Shown here one piece after another: positions 43,186-51,615 of a DNA stretch of 64,000 bases. Below the pieces are notes generated by a model that ran no database searches, was not told the DNA's origin, and worked only from the letters and a program-made list of their open reading frames with translations. The stretch spans positions 186,001-250,000 of the forward strand of contig NZ_JBIWCW010000002.1 in the NCBI RefSeq assembly GCF_044761665.1. Direction: 5' to 3'. Source of the DNA: Peribacillus sp044761665. Lineage in GTDB: Bacteria; Bacillota; Bacilli; Bacillales; DSM-1321. Numbering within the stretch: the first letter of the stretch is position 1; each line of letters starts with the position of its first letter. The translations under genes were made by a program, and so were the position numbers.

Positions 43186-43428
43186 ATGTTTTCACCAATG
43201 GGACAGCAAGCCTTGCTGGGGATAGTTTCCCACTTATTTTTCATTGCAGTTACATGGTGGGCTCTACAGGCCTTACATTTTGATAAGATATTAAGATCTA
43301 ATTCGGTCCTTAAGGCCAGGGTATTATATATTTTATTAACGGTGGCGATAGGTTCTGTTGTGAGTAACTTCTTCCTTGACTACCTTGGGTTTGCTAACCA
43401 ACTTCCTTATATGTTTAGTGAGGATTAA
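43186..43428 (+). CDS. ywzB: DUF1146 family membrane protein YwzB
   Basis: An 80-residue protein with two membrane helices, matching the DUF1146 family: GQQALLGIVSHLFFIAVTWWALQAL and VLYILLTVAIGSVVSNFFLDYL span its length. The start at 43186 is 7 nt after AGGAGG; ATG at 43180 overlaps that spacing. Function is unknown to me. It sits between nuoN (or atpC in B. subtilis) and ywmB. Confidence 0.88.
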   Translation: MFSPMGQQALLGIVSHLFFIAVTWWALQALHFDKILRSNSVLKARVLYILLTVAIGSVVSNFFLDYLGFANQLPYMFSED

Positions 43429-43550
43429 AAAGGCTATAAGGTTTCATTTATAGCAAAATATGATTCTACTCTTGTATTCGCCATTATTCTACTGATTTTT
43501 ATAGCATTAGAAGAAAGCATCACCAATTGTCGGGAAATGCGAAGTATGAA

Positions 43551-43585
43551 CTTCCCTTTTATGGAAATAATGCATAAAAGGGGAG
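43551..43585 (+). promoter_or_regulatory. 13-bp hairpin covering the ywmB ribosome binding site
   Basis: CTTCCCTTTTATG (43551-43563) pairs with CATAAAAGGGGAG (43573-43585) with a single G-U pair and a 9-base loop. The ribosome binding site GGGGAGGG is 43580-43587, so six of its eight bases are paired. ATG is at 43595. There is no T-run after it. This should limit ywmB translation unless opened. Confidence 0.75.
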
Positions 43586-43594
43586 GGATTTAAC

Positions 43595-44344
43595 ATGTTT
43601 GTAGTGAAGAAAAAAATGTTATCATACATAGTAATTCTTGGTTTGACGGTGATTTTAATTGGGAATAGTACAATTGCGGCAAAGGGTAAAGCCGATGTAG
43701 TCAAAATGGTGGAACTGCTGCAACAAGATAATTCAGTAAACATAGGAAATTGGTCTGTGTATGCACGAGAGATAAATGAAGAGATCACGAATAAACAAGA
43801 GTTTGAAAGAGAAGTGGTCGCTTTAAAACAACAGTATCCTCAATTTAATTGGTACCGGGAAGATGGCGCATCCGCCTTGAAGGCTGAGGCGTTCTTTTAC
43901 CATGTCGATTCGGGTCTGACGGAATCTATTAAATTAATGACAACCGGAGATGAATCTGATAAAGTTACCTATGTTATTTACGAAGTGAAGGGACAAGAAT
44001 GGAGGGAAGGCTATCCAGCCTACTTTACCAGCACGTACCAAAACAGAGTGGATGACATATTTAGGGGAACTCCTTCAATTTTTTCTTGTATTACAGGGTC
44101 TATCAATGATAATATGGATTCGATTTTAAACTCTAAAACCGAGAGCCTATTAGATAAATTCGAAGCGAGGGAAATTGAGAGTGTGCATGAAACAAACTTT
44201 ACATCTATATCTGCACATTCAACTTTGTTTAAACAACCTTTGACTAAAGAAAAATTAAATTTGCAGTTTGGGCTACGGACAGAAGGATTGGGTGACCGGA
44301 CGAACTTTGTAGTTGGCACACCAATCATAACGTTTGAATATTAA
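43595..44344 (+). CDS. ywmB: YwmB family protein
   Basis: A 249-residue protein of the YwmB family (DUF1779), of unknown role, located before murAA and spoIID as in B. subtilis. A signal or anchor segment spans about residues 8-26; the rest is likely outside the membrane. Its ribosome binding site is inside a 13-bp hairpin. Only 32 nt separate it from murAA, so co-transcription is likely. Confidence 0.85.
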   Translation: MFVVKKKMLSYIVILGLTVILIGNSTIAAKGKADVVKMVELLQQDNSVNIGNWSVYAREINEEITNKQEFEREVVALKQQYPQFNWYREDGASALKAEAFFYHVDSGLTESIKLMTTGDESDKVTYVIYEVKGQEWREGYPAYFTSTYQNRVDDIFRGTPSIFSCITGSINDNMDSILNSKTESLLDKFEAREIESVHETNFTSISAHSTLFKQPLTKEKLNLQFGLRTEGLGDRTNFVVGTPIITFEY

Positions 44345-44376
44345 TATAGAGAAAATGGACGCGGAGGGGAATACTT

Positions 44377-45678
44377 TTGGAAAAAATCATCGTTCGCGGC
44401 GGAAACAGGCTTAGCGGAACAGTAAAAGTAGAAGGTGCTAAAAACGCCGTTTTGCCAGTAATCGCTGCAACATTATTAGCAAGTGATGGGAAAAGTATCA
44501 TTAAAGACGTTCCTACGCTCTCCGATGTATATACAATCAACGAAGTATTGCGCAACTTAAACACTGATGTTGCCTTTCAAGATAATCAAGTAACTGTAGA
44601 TGCATCAAGAGAGTTATTAGACGAAGCACCATTTGAGTATGTACGTAAAATGAGAGCTTCCGTTTTAGTAATGGGGTCATTATTAGCAAGGAATGGCCGG
44701 GCCCGTGTCGCTTTACCGGGTGGCTGTGCCATCGGTTCCCGTCCTATCGATCAACATTTAAAAGGTTTTGAAGCGATGGGAGCAAAAGTGAAGGTCGGCA
44801 ACGGCTTCATTGACGCTGAAGTAGAAGGCAGACTTAAGGGAGCAAGAGTGTACCTTGATTTCCCAAGTGTAGGTGCCACAGAAAACATTATGATGGCAGC
44901 GACACTTGCTGAAGGTACGACAATACTGGAAAACGTGGCGAAAGAGCCTGAAATCGTGGATCTAGCTAACTTCCTTAATAAAATGGGTGCCAAGGTTAAA
45001 GGCGCTGGTACGGGTACAATGAAAATTGAAGGTGTCCATAAATTATATGGGGCTGAACATTCAATTATACCTGACCGCATCGAGGCTGGAACATTTATGA
45101 CAGCTGCCGCACTTACCGGTGGTAACGTACTTGTTCAAGGTGCGGTTCCTGAGCATCTAACTTCCCTTATTGCGAAAATGGAAGAGATGGGTATTACAAT
45201 CATTGAAGAACAAGATGGATTGCGCGTAATTGGTCCAAAAACCTTGAAGGCCATCGATATTAAAACAATGCCACATCCTGGTTTCCCGACTGATATGCAA
45301 TCCCAAATGATGGCTTTGTTATTGCGTGCTGAAGGAACAAGTATGATTACGGAAACAGTCTTTGAGAACCGTTTCATGCATGTTGAAGAATTCCGCCGCA
45401 TGAATGCCAACGTTAAAATAGAAGGTCGTTCTGTTATCGTTAACGGTCCAACTAATCTTCAAGGGGCAGAAGTATCTGCCACTGACTTGCGTGCTGCTGC
45501 TGCGCTTATCCTGACTGGGTTGGTTGCAGAGGGAGTTACGCGTGTTACAGAATTGAAGCATCTTGACAGAGGATACGTGAATTTCCATGGTAAATTAGCA
45601 TCTTTGGGTGCTGATGTGGAACGTATCAATGAAGAGGTCCCAGTAGAAACAAAAACGATAGCTGATTTGAACGCATAA
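44377..45678 (+). CDS. murAA: UDP-N-acetylglucosamine 1-carboxyvinyltransferase, main paralogue
   Basis: A 433-residue MurA transferring enolpyruvate to UDP-GlcNAc. K22 in EGAKNAV and the fosfomycin-sensitive C117 in LPGGCAIGSRPIDQHLKG are present; GFPTDMQSQ holds the catalytic aspartate. Starts at TTG (44377) after GGAGGGG. This copy, next to spoIID, is the essential MurAA in B. subtilis. The second copy is at 5254. A strong terminator follows. Confidence 0.96.
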   Translation: MEKIIVRGGNRLSGTVKVEGAKNAVLPVIAATLLASDGKSIIKDVPTLSDVYTINEVLRNLNTDVAFQDNQVTVDASRELLDEAPFEYVRKMRASVLVMGSLLARNGRARVALPGGCAIGSRPIDQHLKGFEAMGAKVKVGNGFIDAEVEGRLKGARVYLDFPSVGATENIMMAATLAEGTTILENVAKEPEIVDLANFLNKMGAKVKGAGTGTMKIEGVHKLYGAEHSIIPDRIEAGTFMTAAALTGGNVLVQGAVPEHLTSLIAKMEEMGITIIEEQDGLRVIGPKTLKAIDIKTMPHPGFPTDMQSQMMALLLRAEGTSMITETVFENRFMHVEEFRRMNANVKIEGRSVIVNGPTNLQGAEVSATDLRAAAALILTGLVAEGVTRVTELKHLDRGYVNFHGKLASLGADVERINEEVPVETKTIADLNA

Positions 45679-45688
45679 GATTACCTAT

Positions 45689-45733
45689 AAACCCATTCGG
45701 TTTCAGTCATTGAAACCGGATGGGTTTTTTGTT
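45689..45733 (+). terminator. Strong terminator after murAA
   Basis: AACCCATTCGGTTTCA pairs with TGAAACCGGATGGGTT around a 5-base loop with one wobble, then TTTT. Confidence 0.95.
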
Positions 45734-45780
45734 GTGCCCTGTAATAAGATCACTAACCTACCTTCCTGCCACTTTTCTAT

Positions 45781-45809
45781 TCATAAAAGCTTGTCCTTCG
45801 ACATACATT
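45781..45809 (+). promoter_or_regulatory. Sigma-E promoter of spoIID
   Basis: CATACATT (45802-45809) is a perfect match to the sigma-E -10 consensus CATACAHT. At 14 bases upstream TCATAAA matches 5 of 7 positions of the -35 consensus KMATATT. B. subtilis spoIID is sigma-E dependent. Confidence 0.75.
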
Positions 45810-45878
45810 TATCATGTAGAGAAACCTGCTGCCTAAAAGTGCATGCAGCAGAGAACAAGTGTAGGGAGGCCCAGGAAT

Positions 45879-46913
45879 TTGAAAGCAATGAAACCTGTGA
45901 TTATACTATCCATAGCCGTAGCATTCGTCATAATCATGATTCCAGCAGTGCTTGTGCTTCCGTTTTCCAATGATGCTACAAGTGGAAAGTTAGCTGAACA
46001 AGTAGAGAAAAAAGAGAAGGAAGAAGGAAAAGAAGTGACTGCAAATGAAATGAGTTCCATTGATGTGGCTGTCTATAGATCAGTTACCAAAGAGATTCAA
46101 AAGCTCCCACTTGAGACATATCTATCTGGTGTAGTGGCAGCAGAAATGCCTGCAGATTTCGAGGAAGAGGCGTTGAAGGCGCAAGCGTTGACGGCAAGGA
46201 CCTACATCGTGAATCAGTTGATGAGCAATAATCGCCGGGGGTTGCCAAAAGGAGCTGATGTAGGGGATACGGTCATGCACCAAGTTTATAAAAATGATAA
46301 TGAGCTGAAGAAGCAGTGGGGCTCTGATTATAAATGGAAGATGAAGAAAATAGATAAAGCCATTAAGGAAACGGAAGGTAAGATACTAACTTATAAAGGA
46401 AATCCCATTACTGCTACCTTCTTTTCCACTAGTAATGGCTACACAGAGAATTCCGAGGAGTATTGGCAGGCAGAGTTCCCCTATTTGAAAAGCGTGTCCA
46501 GTCCATGGGATAAAGAATCGCCGAAATTCTATAATAAGATGGTGGTCGATGCGGGGGATTTCGAGAGGAAGTTAGGCGTAAGTTTATCATCGGGGACGAC
46601 AATCGGTACAGTCGTTCAAAGGACAACCGGAAATCGAGTGGCTCTAGTTGAAATTGGAGGGAAGAAATTGACGGGTATGCAAATCCGGGAAAAACTCGGG
46701 TTGAATTCCTCCGACTTTGACTGGGAGCGTCAAGGCAATCAAATCGTCATTACGACAAAAGGATATGGTCATGGAGTGGGAATGAGCCAGTATGGTGCTA
46801 ATGGAATGGCTCGTGAAGGAAAAAACTATGAGGATATCGTGAAGTACTATTACAAAGGTGTTAAAGTGCAGTCATCAAGTAAGTGGATCAATACCATGAC
46901 CGCAAAAAAATGA
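45879..46913 (+). CDS. spoIID: Stage II sporulation protein D
   Basis: A 344-residue mother-cell lytic transglycosylase that works with SpoIIM and SpoIIP to drive engulfment. An N-terminal membrane anchor (about 7-27) leads to the SpoIID domain. The catalytic glutamate lies in VVAAEMPADFEEEALKAQAL, and the C-terminal GYGHGVGMSQYGA is typical. TTG at 45879 is 9 nt after AGGGAGG; ATG at 45888 is an alternative. A sigma-E promoter precedes it. Confidence 0.94.
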   Translation: MKAMKPVIILSIAVAFVIIMIPAVLVLPFSNDATSGKLAEQVEKKEKEEGKEVTANEMSSIDVAVYRSVTKEIQKLPLETYLSGVVAAEMPADFEEEALKAQALTARTYIVNQLMSNNRRGLPKGADVGDTVMHQVYKNDNELKKQWGSDYKWKMKKIDKAIKETEGKILTYKGNPITATFFSTSNGYTENSEEYWQAEFPYLKSVSSPWDKESPKFYNKMVVDAGDFERKLGVSLSSGTTIGTVVQRTTGNRVALVEIGGKKLTGMQIREKLGLNSSDFDWERQGNQIVITTKGYGHGVGMSQYGANGMAREGKNYEDIVKYYYKGVKVQSSSKWINTMTAKK

Positions 46914-46950
46914 GAGAAGGGATTACCCATCTCTCATTTTTTTTTGCCGA
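46908..46950. terminator. Shared terminator of spoIID and the VanZ-like gene
   Basis: A-run, ATGAGAGA-AGGG pairing with CCCA-TCTCTCAT around ATTA, then a run of nine or more T. Symmetrical, so it serves both converging genes; the VanZ-like stop codon lies within its 3' arm. Confidence 0.9.
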
Positions 46951-47362
46951 ATTTTTCTATAAGGGTCAAGAAGCCACGTTTGTGTTTGAAGTAATGATAT
47001 TGCACATGAAAATAGACGGCTAGCACTCCGATGATGTCCTTTGCCACATCAATCAAGGATGCAGAGCGGTATGGGATGAATGACTGGTGATATTCATCAA
47101 CGATACCGTAAAGACCGGCAACGATTGCGGCTACCAAACTAAATCCAGGCTTCAACTTTTGATTTACAGCAAGTGCAGAAACGAATAATATATACAAAAT
47201 CGCAAATTCAACTAAATGGAGGGCCTCTTTAATAAACCGGTCAATGGATGATGAAGGAAGGTCGAGAATGATATCATCGGGTTGACTGGACATAGTCCAA
47301 ATGGCAATCATATATAGAAAAGGTAGAATCGTTACTAAGATCTTAAGGGTTTTTTTCATCAA
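46934..47362 (-). CDS. VanZ-like family membrane protein
   Basis: A 142-residue protein with about four membrane helices and the VanZ-family motifs HLVEFAILYILF, YGIVDEYHQSFIPYRSASLID and DVAKDIIGV. It resembles B. subtilis ywnJ, also next to spoIIQ. VanZ itself gives low teicoplanin resistance in enterococci, but no role is known for these chromosomal relatives. It reads leftward, converging with spoIID. Confidence 0.88.
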   Translation of the reverse strand: MMKKTLKILVTILPFLYMIAIWTMSSQPDDIILDLPSSSIDRFIKEALHLVEFAILYILFVSALAVNQKLKPGFSLVAAIVAGLYGIVDEYHQSFIPYRSASLIDVAKDIIGVLAVYFHVQYHYFKHKRGFLTLIEKFGKKK

Positions 47363-47511
47363 TCAAACATCCTTCAACAGTGAGATACCAAACATTTTAC
47401 CATTCTACGAATAAAATCGGATTCTTTTTCATAAAATAAATCTAAAATTTTTTTACCTAAGATGTATATATTCTTGGCAAAATGTTCAGAATGGTTGCTG
47501 AGGTGATTAAT

Positions 47512-48411
47512 ATGAGAGAGGAAGAAAAAAGACCAACTTCCAAAATCCAACGTATACTTAAAAAGCGTTGGGCATTATCAGCAATCTACATCGCAAGTGC
47601 AGCCATAATCTTAGCCGCGGCCTTTTTATTACAAAATAGTTTTGATGATTCAGCTAAGGATGAGAAAAAGGATTTAGCTGAAACCGGAAAAAACTATGAT
47701 CAGCCTTCAGTCGAAGTCAATAGTGATCTGGAAACCGTTAAGATGCCTGTAGCCAATGCCGCTAAAACAGTCATCAAAAAACAATTCTATGATGTGAATG
47801 CAGATGAAAAGGCACAAGAAGACGCGTTAGTTTTCTACAACAATAGATATGAGCAGAACAAAGGGATCGACATCGCCATGGAAGATGGAAAATCTTTCGA
47901 TGTAAAAGCATCATTAAGCGGAAATGTAGCGAAAGTGCAAGAAGACGCCCTTCTTGGCAATTTAATTGAAGTTGAGCATGAAGATGGTGTGGTCACACGT
48001 TATCAATCCGTTAAGGACATCAAGGTTGCCGTTGGGGACAAAGTGAAACAGGGACAAGCTATCGCTACTTCAGGTAAAAGCCAGATCAATGAAGAGGCAG
48101 GCGTCCACGTTCATTTCGAAATCAGAAAAGATGGCATCGCGTTGAACCCAGTTGATTTCATTGAAAAACAAGCATCCGCTATTCAAACAGCAACTGAAGA
48201 AACAAAAGATAGCACGGATGACTCAGCTGACAAAGAAGAAGCACCAGCCGTCGAGGATTCTGAAAAAGGTGCGGAGGAATCTCCAGCCGTTGATGAATCA
48301 GATGCAGGTACTGAGTTAGAAAAGGGCACAGAAGATGGAAACGCCATTCCGGATGAAGACTCTTCCGAGAAAAGCGACACTGTAGAGGATTCGTTAAAAG
48401 AAGCAAATTAA
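47512..48411 (+). CDS. spoIIQ: Stage II sporulation protein Q
   Basis: A 299-residue forespore membrane protein that pairs with SpoIIIAH across the two membranes to form the feeding-tube channel and hold engulfment. Membrane helix about 20-41. The LytM/M23 domain (about 116-212) has VHVHFEI, but the first zinc-ligand position of the HxxxD motif reads NKGID, so the peptidase is inactive, as known for Bacillus SpoIIQ. A long acidic tail (about 224-299) follows. Start at 47512 after TGAGGTG. GGCAAAATGT (47476-47485) could be a sigma-F -10, but the -35 is unclear. Confidence 0.93.
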   Translation: MREEEKRPTSKIQRILKKRWALSAIYIASAAIILAAAFLLQNSFDDSAKDEKKDLAETGKNYDQPSVEVNSDLETVKMPVANAAKTVIKKQFYDVNADEKAQEDALVFYNNRYEQNKGIDIAMEDGKSFDVKASLSGNVAKVQEDALLGNLIEVEHEDGVVTRYQSVKDIKVAVGDKVKQGQAIATSGKSQINEEAGVHVHFEIRKDGIALNPVDFIEKQASAIQTATEETKDSTDDSADKEEAPAVEDSEKGAEESPAVDESDAGTELEKGTEDGNAIPDEDSSEKSDTVEDSLKEAN

Positions 48412-48475
48412 TAAAAAATACAAGCAAAACATAAACCATGTTAAGATGTACAACAACTGAAAAATTGGTAAAGGG

Positions 48476-48507
48476 GGAGCCGTTCTACATGAACGGCTCC
48501 TTCTTTT
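48476..48507 (+). terminator. Rho-independent terminator after spoIIQ
   Basis: GGAGCCGTTC (48476-48485) pairs perfectly with GAACGGCTCC (48491-48500), then TTCTTTT. Confidence 0.92.
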
Positions 48508-48850
48508 GGTGAATAAGCAAAGGCCATGCATGCGATTTTTAATTCGAGAAAATAGTGGTATTTACAAGAAGAAATCTGAACTTCTGACAAATTTCTCGGG
48601 AAATAATGTGGTTTTTAGAAAGGTAACTGGTTGAATACGATAAATAAAGCGAAAAGCTCTGTCCCATTAGGCATATATTCTTAACCAAGCTAATAAGATG
48701 TTATAAACCATGCAAAGAGAGTGTTTGAGGTGAGGAATCGTTTATTACAAAAAACCTAATAGTTGATCATTCTATCTTTCATTGTTTATAAGACAGGGGT
48801 ATTCGATTCGAAAAATACGAATCTCATTTCACACTTCTCACATCCAATTT
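48508..48850 (+). other. Intergenic region before spoIIID
   Basis: About 340 bases without a gene. It must hold the spoIIID promoter; GCATATA at 48671 looks like a sigma-E -35, but no CATACA-type -10 follows at the right distance. I see no other supported feature. Confidence 0.4.
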
Positions 48851-48866
48851 GGGGAGGTCGAGTGGT

Positions 48867-49139
48867 GTGCACGATTACATCAAAGAAAGAACTATCAAGA
48901 TAGGCAAGTATATCGTGGAAACTAGAAAAACGGTCCGCGTCATTGCTAAAGAATTCGGTGTCTCTAAGAGTACAGTCCATAAAGACTTAACGGAGAGACT
49001 TCCGGAAATTAATCCTGAATTGGCTAACGAAGTGAAGGATATATTGGATTACCATAAATCCATTCGTCACCTTCGGGGTGGAGAAGCGACAAAGCTAAAA
49101 TATAAACGAACAGAACAAGAAGAGGAAATAGCTAAGTAA
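48867..49139 (+). CDS. spoIIID: Stage III sporulation transcriptional regulator SpoIIID
   Basis: A 90-residue DNA-binding protein that reshapes the sigma-E programme and promotes sigK expression in the mother cell. It starts VHDYIKERTIKIGKYIVE and its helix-turn-helix is VRVIAKEFGVSKSTVHKDL; both match B. subtilis nearly residue for residue. The start is GTG at 48867, 9 nt after GGGGAGG. Its C-terminal basic tail LKYKR is conserved, while the last residues vary. Confidence 0.96.
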   Translation: MHDYIKERTIKIGKYIVETRKTVRVIAKEFGVSKSTVHKDLTERLPEINPELANEVKDILDYHKSIRHLRGGEATKLKYKRTEQEEEIAK

Positions 49140-49152
49140 ATCATTTAAAAAA

Positions 49153-49265
49153 AGATTCCGGAAATTGGAAATGATTCTGAAGATTTGGGGTATGGACAAA
49201 GGACTGCATAAATTTGTGATTCCTTTTTTCATCCTTACTTAAGAATCTCCAACCCGGAATTTTTT
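49153..49265 (+). other. Region between spoIIID and mbl with a possible long-range stem
   Basis: AGATTCCGGAAATTGGA (from 49153) can pair with TCCAACCCGGAATTTTTT (from 49248) through TTCCGG/CCGGAA and TTGGA/TCCAA around an about 80-nt loop, followed by T. It may be the spoIIID terminator, but the large loop makes this doubtful. Confidence 0.3.
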
Positions 49266-49377
49266 AATGGATTAATTTTGTTAATATGGAAATCCTTAAT
49301 ATACCTATGTTTAATTAAATAATCAGTAGAGGTTTTGAATTTATTTATATTTCATACTACTTTGTGAACTGGCGATA

Positions 49378-49386
49378 TGGTAAAAT
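49378..49386 (+). promoter_or_regulatory. Extended -10 promoter element before mbl
   Basis: TGG-TAAAAT with no good -35 at 17 bases. It lies 57 nt before the mbl start. Confidence 0.45.
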
Positions 49387-49442
49387 AAACAATTAGGACA
49401 GAAGTAGGTTTTATGTGAGGATATTCAAGGAGGATTTAAGAA

Positions 49443-50444
49443 ATGTTTGCTAGAGATATTGGGATAGATCTTGGAACAGCCAATGTTCTAATACATGTCA
49501 AAGGTAAAGGAATCGTGTTAAATGAGCCTTCGGTAGTAGCGATTGATAAGAATTCAAATCGAGTTCTTGCCGTCGGTGAAGAGGCTCGTAAAATGGTAGG
49601 CCGGACACCTGGAAATATTGTTGCAATTCGCCCTCTAAAAGATGGTGTCATTGCTGATTTCGATGTAACGGAAATGATGCTTAAGCATTTTATAAATAAG
49701 TTAAATGTGAAAGGCTTTCTTTCTAAGCCAAGAATTTTGATTTGCTGTCCAACAAACATTACAAGTGTTGAACAGAAAGCAATCAAAGAGGCTGCAGAAA
49801 AAAGCGGTGGAAAGAAAGTATTCCTTGAAGAAGAGCCTAAAGTGGCAGCTATCGGCGCCGGCATGGATATTTTCCAACCAAGCGGTAACATGGTCGTAGA
49901 TATTGGTGGTGGAACAACGGACATCGCGGTTCTTTCAATGGGCGATATCGTCACATCTTCTTCCATCAAAATGGCTGGTGACAAATTCGATAATGAAATC
50001 TTAAATTACGTTAAACGTAAGTATAAGCTCCTAATCGGGGAACGTACAGCGGAAAATATCAAAATGCAGGTTGCAACGGTCTTCCCTGGTTCACGCAACG
50101 AAGAAATTGATATACGTGGACGTGATATGGTTTCAGGATTACCAAGGACCATCTCCGTTAATTCGGAAGAAATCGAGGAAGCGCTGAGGGAACAAGTTTC
50201 CATTATCGTACAAGCTGCGAAAGCTGTGCTTGAACGGACACCACCAGAACTTTCTGCCGATATCATTGACCGTGGCGTCATTTTAACGGGCGGAGGGGCC
50301 TTGCTTCATGGAATCGACCTGCTTTTAGCAGAAGAACTTAAAGTCCCTGTACTAGTGGCAGAACGGCCAATGGATTGCGTAGCGATTGGAACGGGAATCA
50401 TGCTAGATAATATGGACAAATTGCCACGACGCAAATTCAATTAA
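49443..50444 (+). CDS. mbl: MreB-like rod-shape protein Mbl
   Basis: A 333-residue bacterial actin guiding lateral wall synthesis. It opens FARDIGIDLGTANVL, with the phosphate loops VDIGGGTTDIAVLS and TGGGALLHGI of the actin ATPase fold. The position after spoIIID and before flhO identifies it as mbl rather than mreB or mreBH. AGGAGG precedes the start. Confidence 0.95.
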   Translation: MFARDIGIDLGTANVLIHVKGKGIVLNEPSVVAIDKNSNRVLAVGEEARKMVGRTPGNIVAIRPLKDGVIADFDVTEMMLKHFINKLNVKGFLSKPRILICCPTNITSVEQKAIKEAAEKSGGKKVFLEEEPKVAAIGAGMDIFQPSGNMVVDIGGGTTDIAVLSMGDIVTSSSIKMAGDKFDNEILNYVKRKYKLLIGERTAENIKMQVATVFPGSRNEEIDIRGRDMVSGLPRTISVNSEEIEEALREQVSIIVQAAKAVLERTPPELSADIIDRGVILTGGGALLHGIDLLLAEELKVPVLVAERPMDCVAIGTGIMLDNMDKLPRRKFN

Positions 50445-50476
50445 AAAGCGGACGTAAAAATCTGCATTATAAGATA

Positions 50477-50556
50477 AGGGTCTAAGGTTCAGACACACAG
50501 AAGCATAGTGAAAGTCCGTGCAGTTCTCGTACTTATGAGCAATAGACCCTCTTCTT
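50477..50556 (+). terminator. Branched structured element with T-rich tail between mbl and flhO
   Basis: AGGGTCTA (50477-50484) pairs with TAGACCCT (50543-50550) around a 58-nt insert, then CTTCTTTT. Inside, GTCT/AGAC, GCA/TGC and CTC/GAG can form smaller hairpins. It may be the mbl terminator or a larger folded RNA. It does not match the c-di-GMP or other riboswitch consensus I know. Confidence 0.5.
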
Positions 50557-50647
50557 TTATTTGAACATTTAACACTATTCCTTTAAATCTGACCTAGCCT
50601 AAAATAATAGATGAATCCTTCTGCTCCAACGCATTTTCTTTTTCGCT

Positions 50648-50673
50648 TAAATATAGACGTTTATATCCGATAA
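50648..50673 (+). promoter_or_regulatory. Sigma-D (motility) promoter of flhO-flhP
   Basis: TAAA (50648-50651), 14-base spacer, TCCGATAA (50666-50673), against the sigma-D consensus TAAA-N14-16-GCCGATAT (6 of 8 in the -10). B. subtilis flhOP is known to be sigma-D dependent. Confidence 0.75.
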
Positions 50674-50724
50674 GATAGATATAAGAAATGAACGGAATAT
50701 ATTTGTAGAATGAGGAGTGAAAAA

Positions 50725-51561
50725 ATGTTAAGAGGTTTTTATACAGCGGCTTCTGGAATGCTTACACAGCAAAGACGGACAGAGATGCTGACAAATAATA
50801 TATCCAATGCGAATACTACAGGGTATAAAGCCGATCAAACGAGCGTACGATCTTTTCCGGAATTGTTACTAGGTAATATGCAAAGTAATGCAATTCCTAC
50901 TGATAATAAATTAAGTATGCCTAAGATGTCTCAAGTGGGCAGCCTTAGTACAGGCGTTTACGTACAAGAAGCGAATCCTTTATTCACACAGGGTACGCTT
51001 GAAGAAACGGAGCTTAATACGGATATTGCCTTAGCAGACGAAAATCTTCCGATCAATGAAGAAACGGGGAAGACCGGGTCGGTCCTTTTTACCGTTCAAG
51101 ATAATGACGGCCAATTACGTTATACGAGAGACGGCAGTTTTACACTGGATGGACAAGGTTATTTAACGACTCCTAGAGGCTATTATGTACTGGATGAGAA
51201 TAATGAACGGATCCAACTTGAGAGTGATCGATTCACGGTGACCGATAACGGCGCTATTTTAGAAGGGAATATTCAAACGGCCCGCCTTGGCGTTGGGTAT
51301 TCAGACAATCCATCTAATCAGCTTGTGAAAGATGGCGAAGGACTATACCGAGCTGTTGATGATCCTTTACCGAGTGCTTATGCTACTGAAGAGCTGGACT
51401 TCTCGACGAAACAAGGTTTCCTGGAGGGTTCAAATGTCGACCAATCAAGGACAATGACGGAAATGATGTCAGCGTACCGCTCCTTTGAAGCGAATCAAAA
51501 AGTCCTTCAAGCCTATGATAAGAGTCTGGACAAAGCGGTTAATGAAGTGGGTAAGCTCTAA
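50725..51561 (+). CDS. flhO: Flagellar rod/hook-basal body protein FlhO
   Basis: A 278-residue rod protein of the FlgF/FlgG family. The N-terminal helix LRGFYTAASGMLTQQRRTEMLTNNISNANTTGYK, read in parts, has the rod-family ANTTGYK motif, and the C-terminal SNVDQSRTMTEMMSAYRSFEANQKVLQAYD helix is the matching partner. Start at 50725 after GAGGAG. Sigma-D promoter upstream; flhP follows after 54 nt. Confidence 0.94.
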   Translation: MLRGFYTAASGMLTQQRRTEMLTNNISNANTTGYKADQTSVRSFPELLLGNMQSNAIPTDNKLSMPKMSQVGSLSTGVYVQEANPLFTQGTLEETELNTDIALADENLPINEETGKTGSVLFTVQDNDGQLRYTRDGSFTLDGQGYLTTPRGYYVLDENNERIQLESDRFTVTDNGAILEGNIQTARLGVGYSDNPSNQLVKDGEGLYRAVDDPLPSAYATEELDFSTKQGFLEGSNVDQSRTMTEMMSAYRSFEANQKVLQAYDKSLDKAVNEVGKL

Positions 51562-51615
51562 TTCATTGATGTGTAGAAGAGGTCTTCGGAAATTTGAACA
51601 GGTAGGGGAATGTCC

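Noticed and set aside
5254..45678. murAB and murAA as a recent duplication or assembly artefact
   Set aside because: The two proteins differ widely, including around the active-site cysteine, and both positions match the known Bacillus paralogues.
45710..45973. Rightward open frame of 87 codons between murAA and spoIID
   Set aside because: It begins inside the murAA terminator, crosses the sigma-E promoter and overlaps spoIID in another frame; no ribosome binding site.
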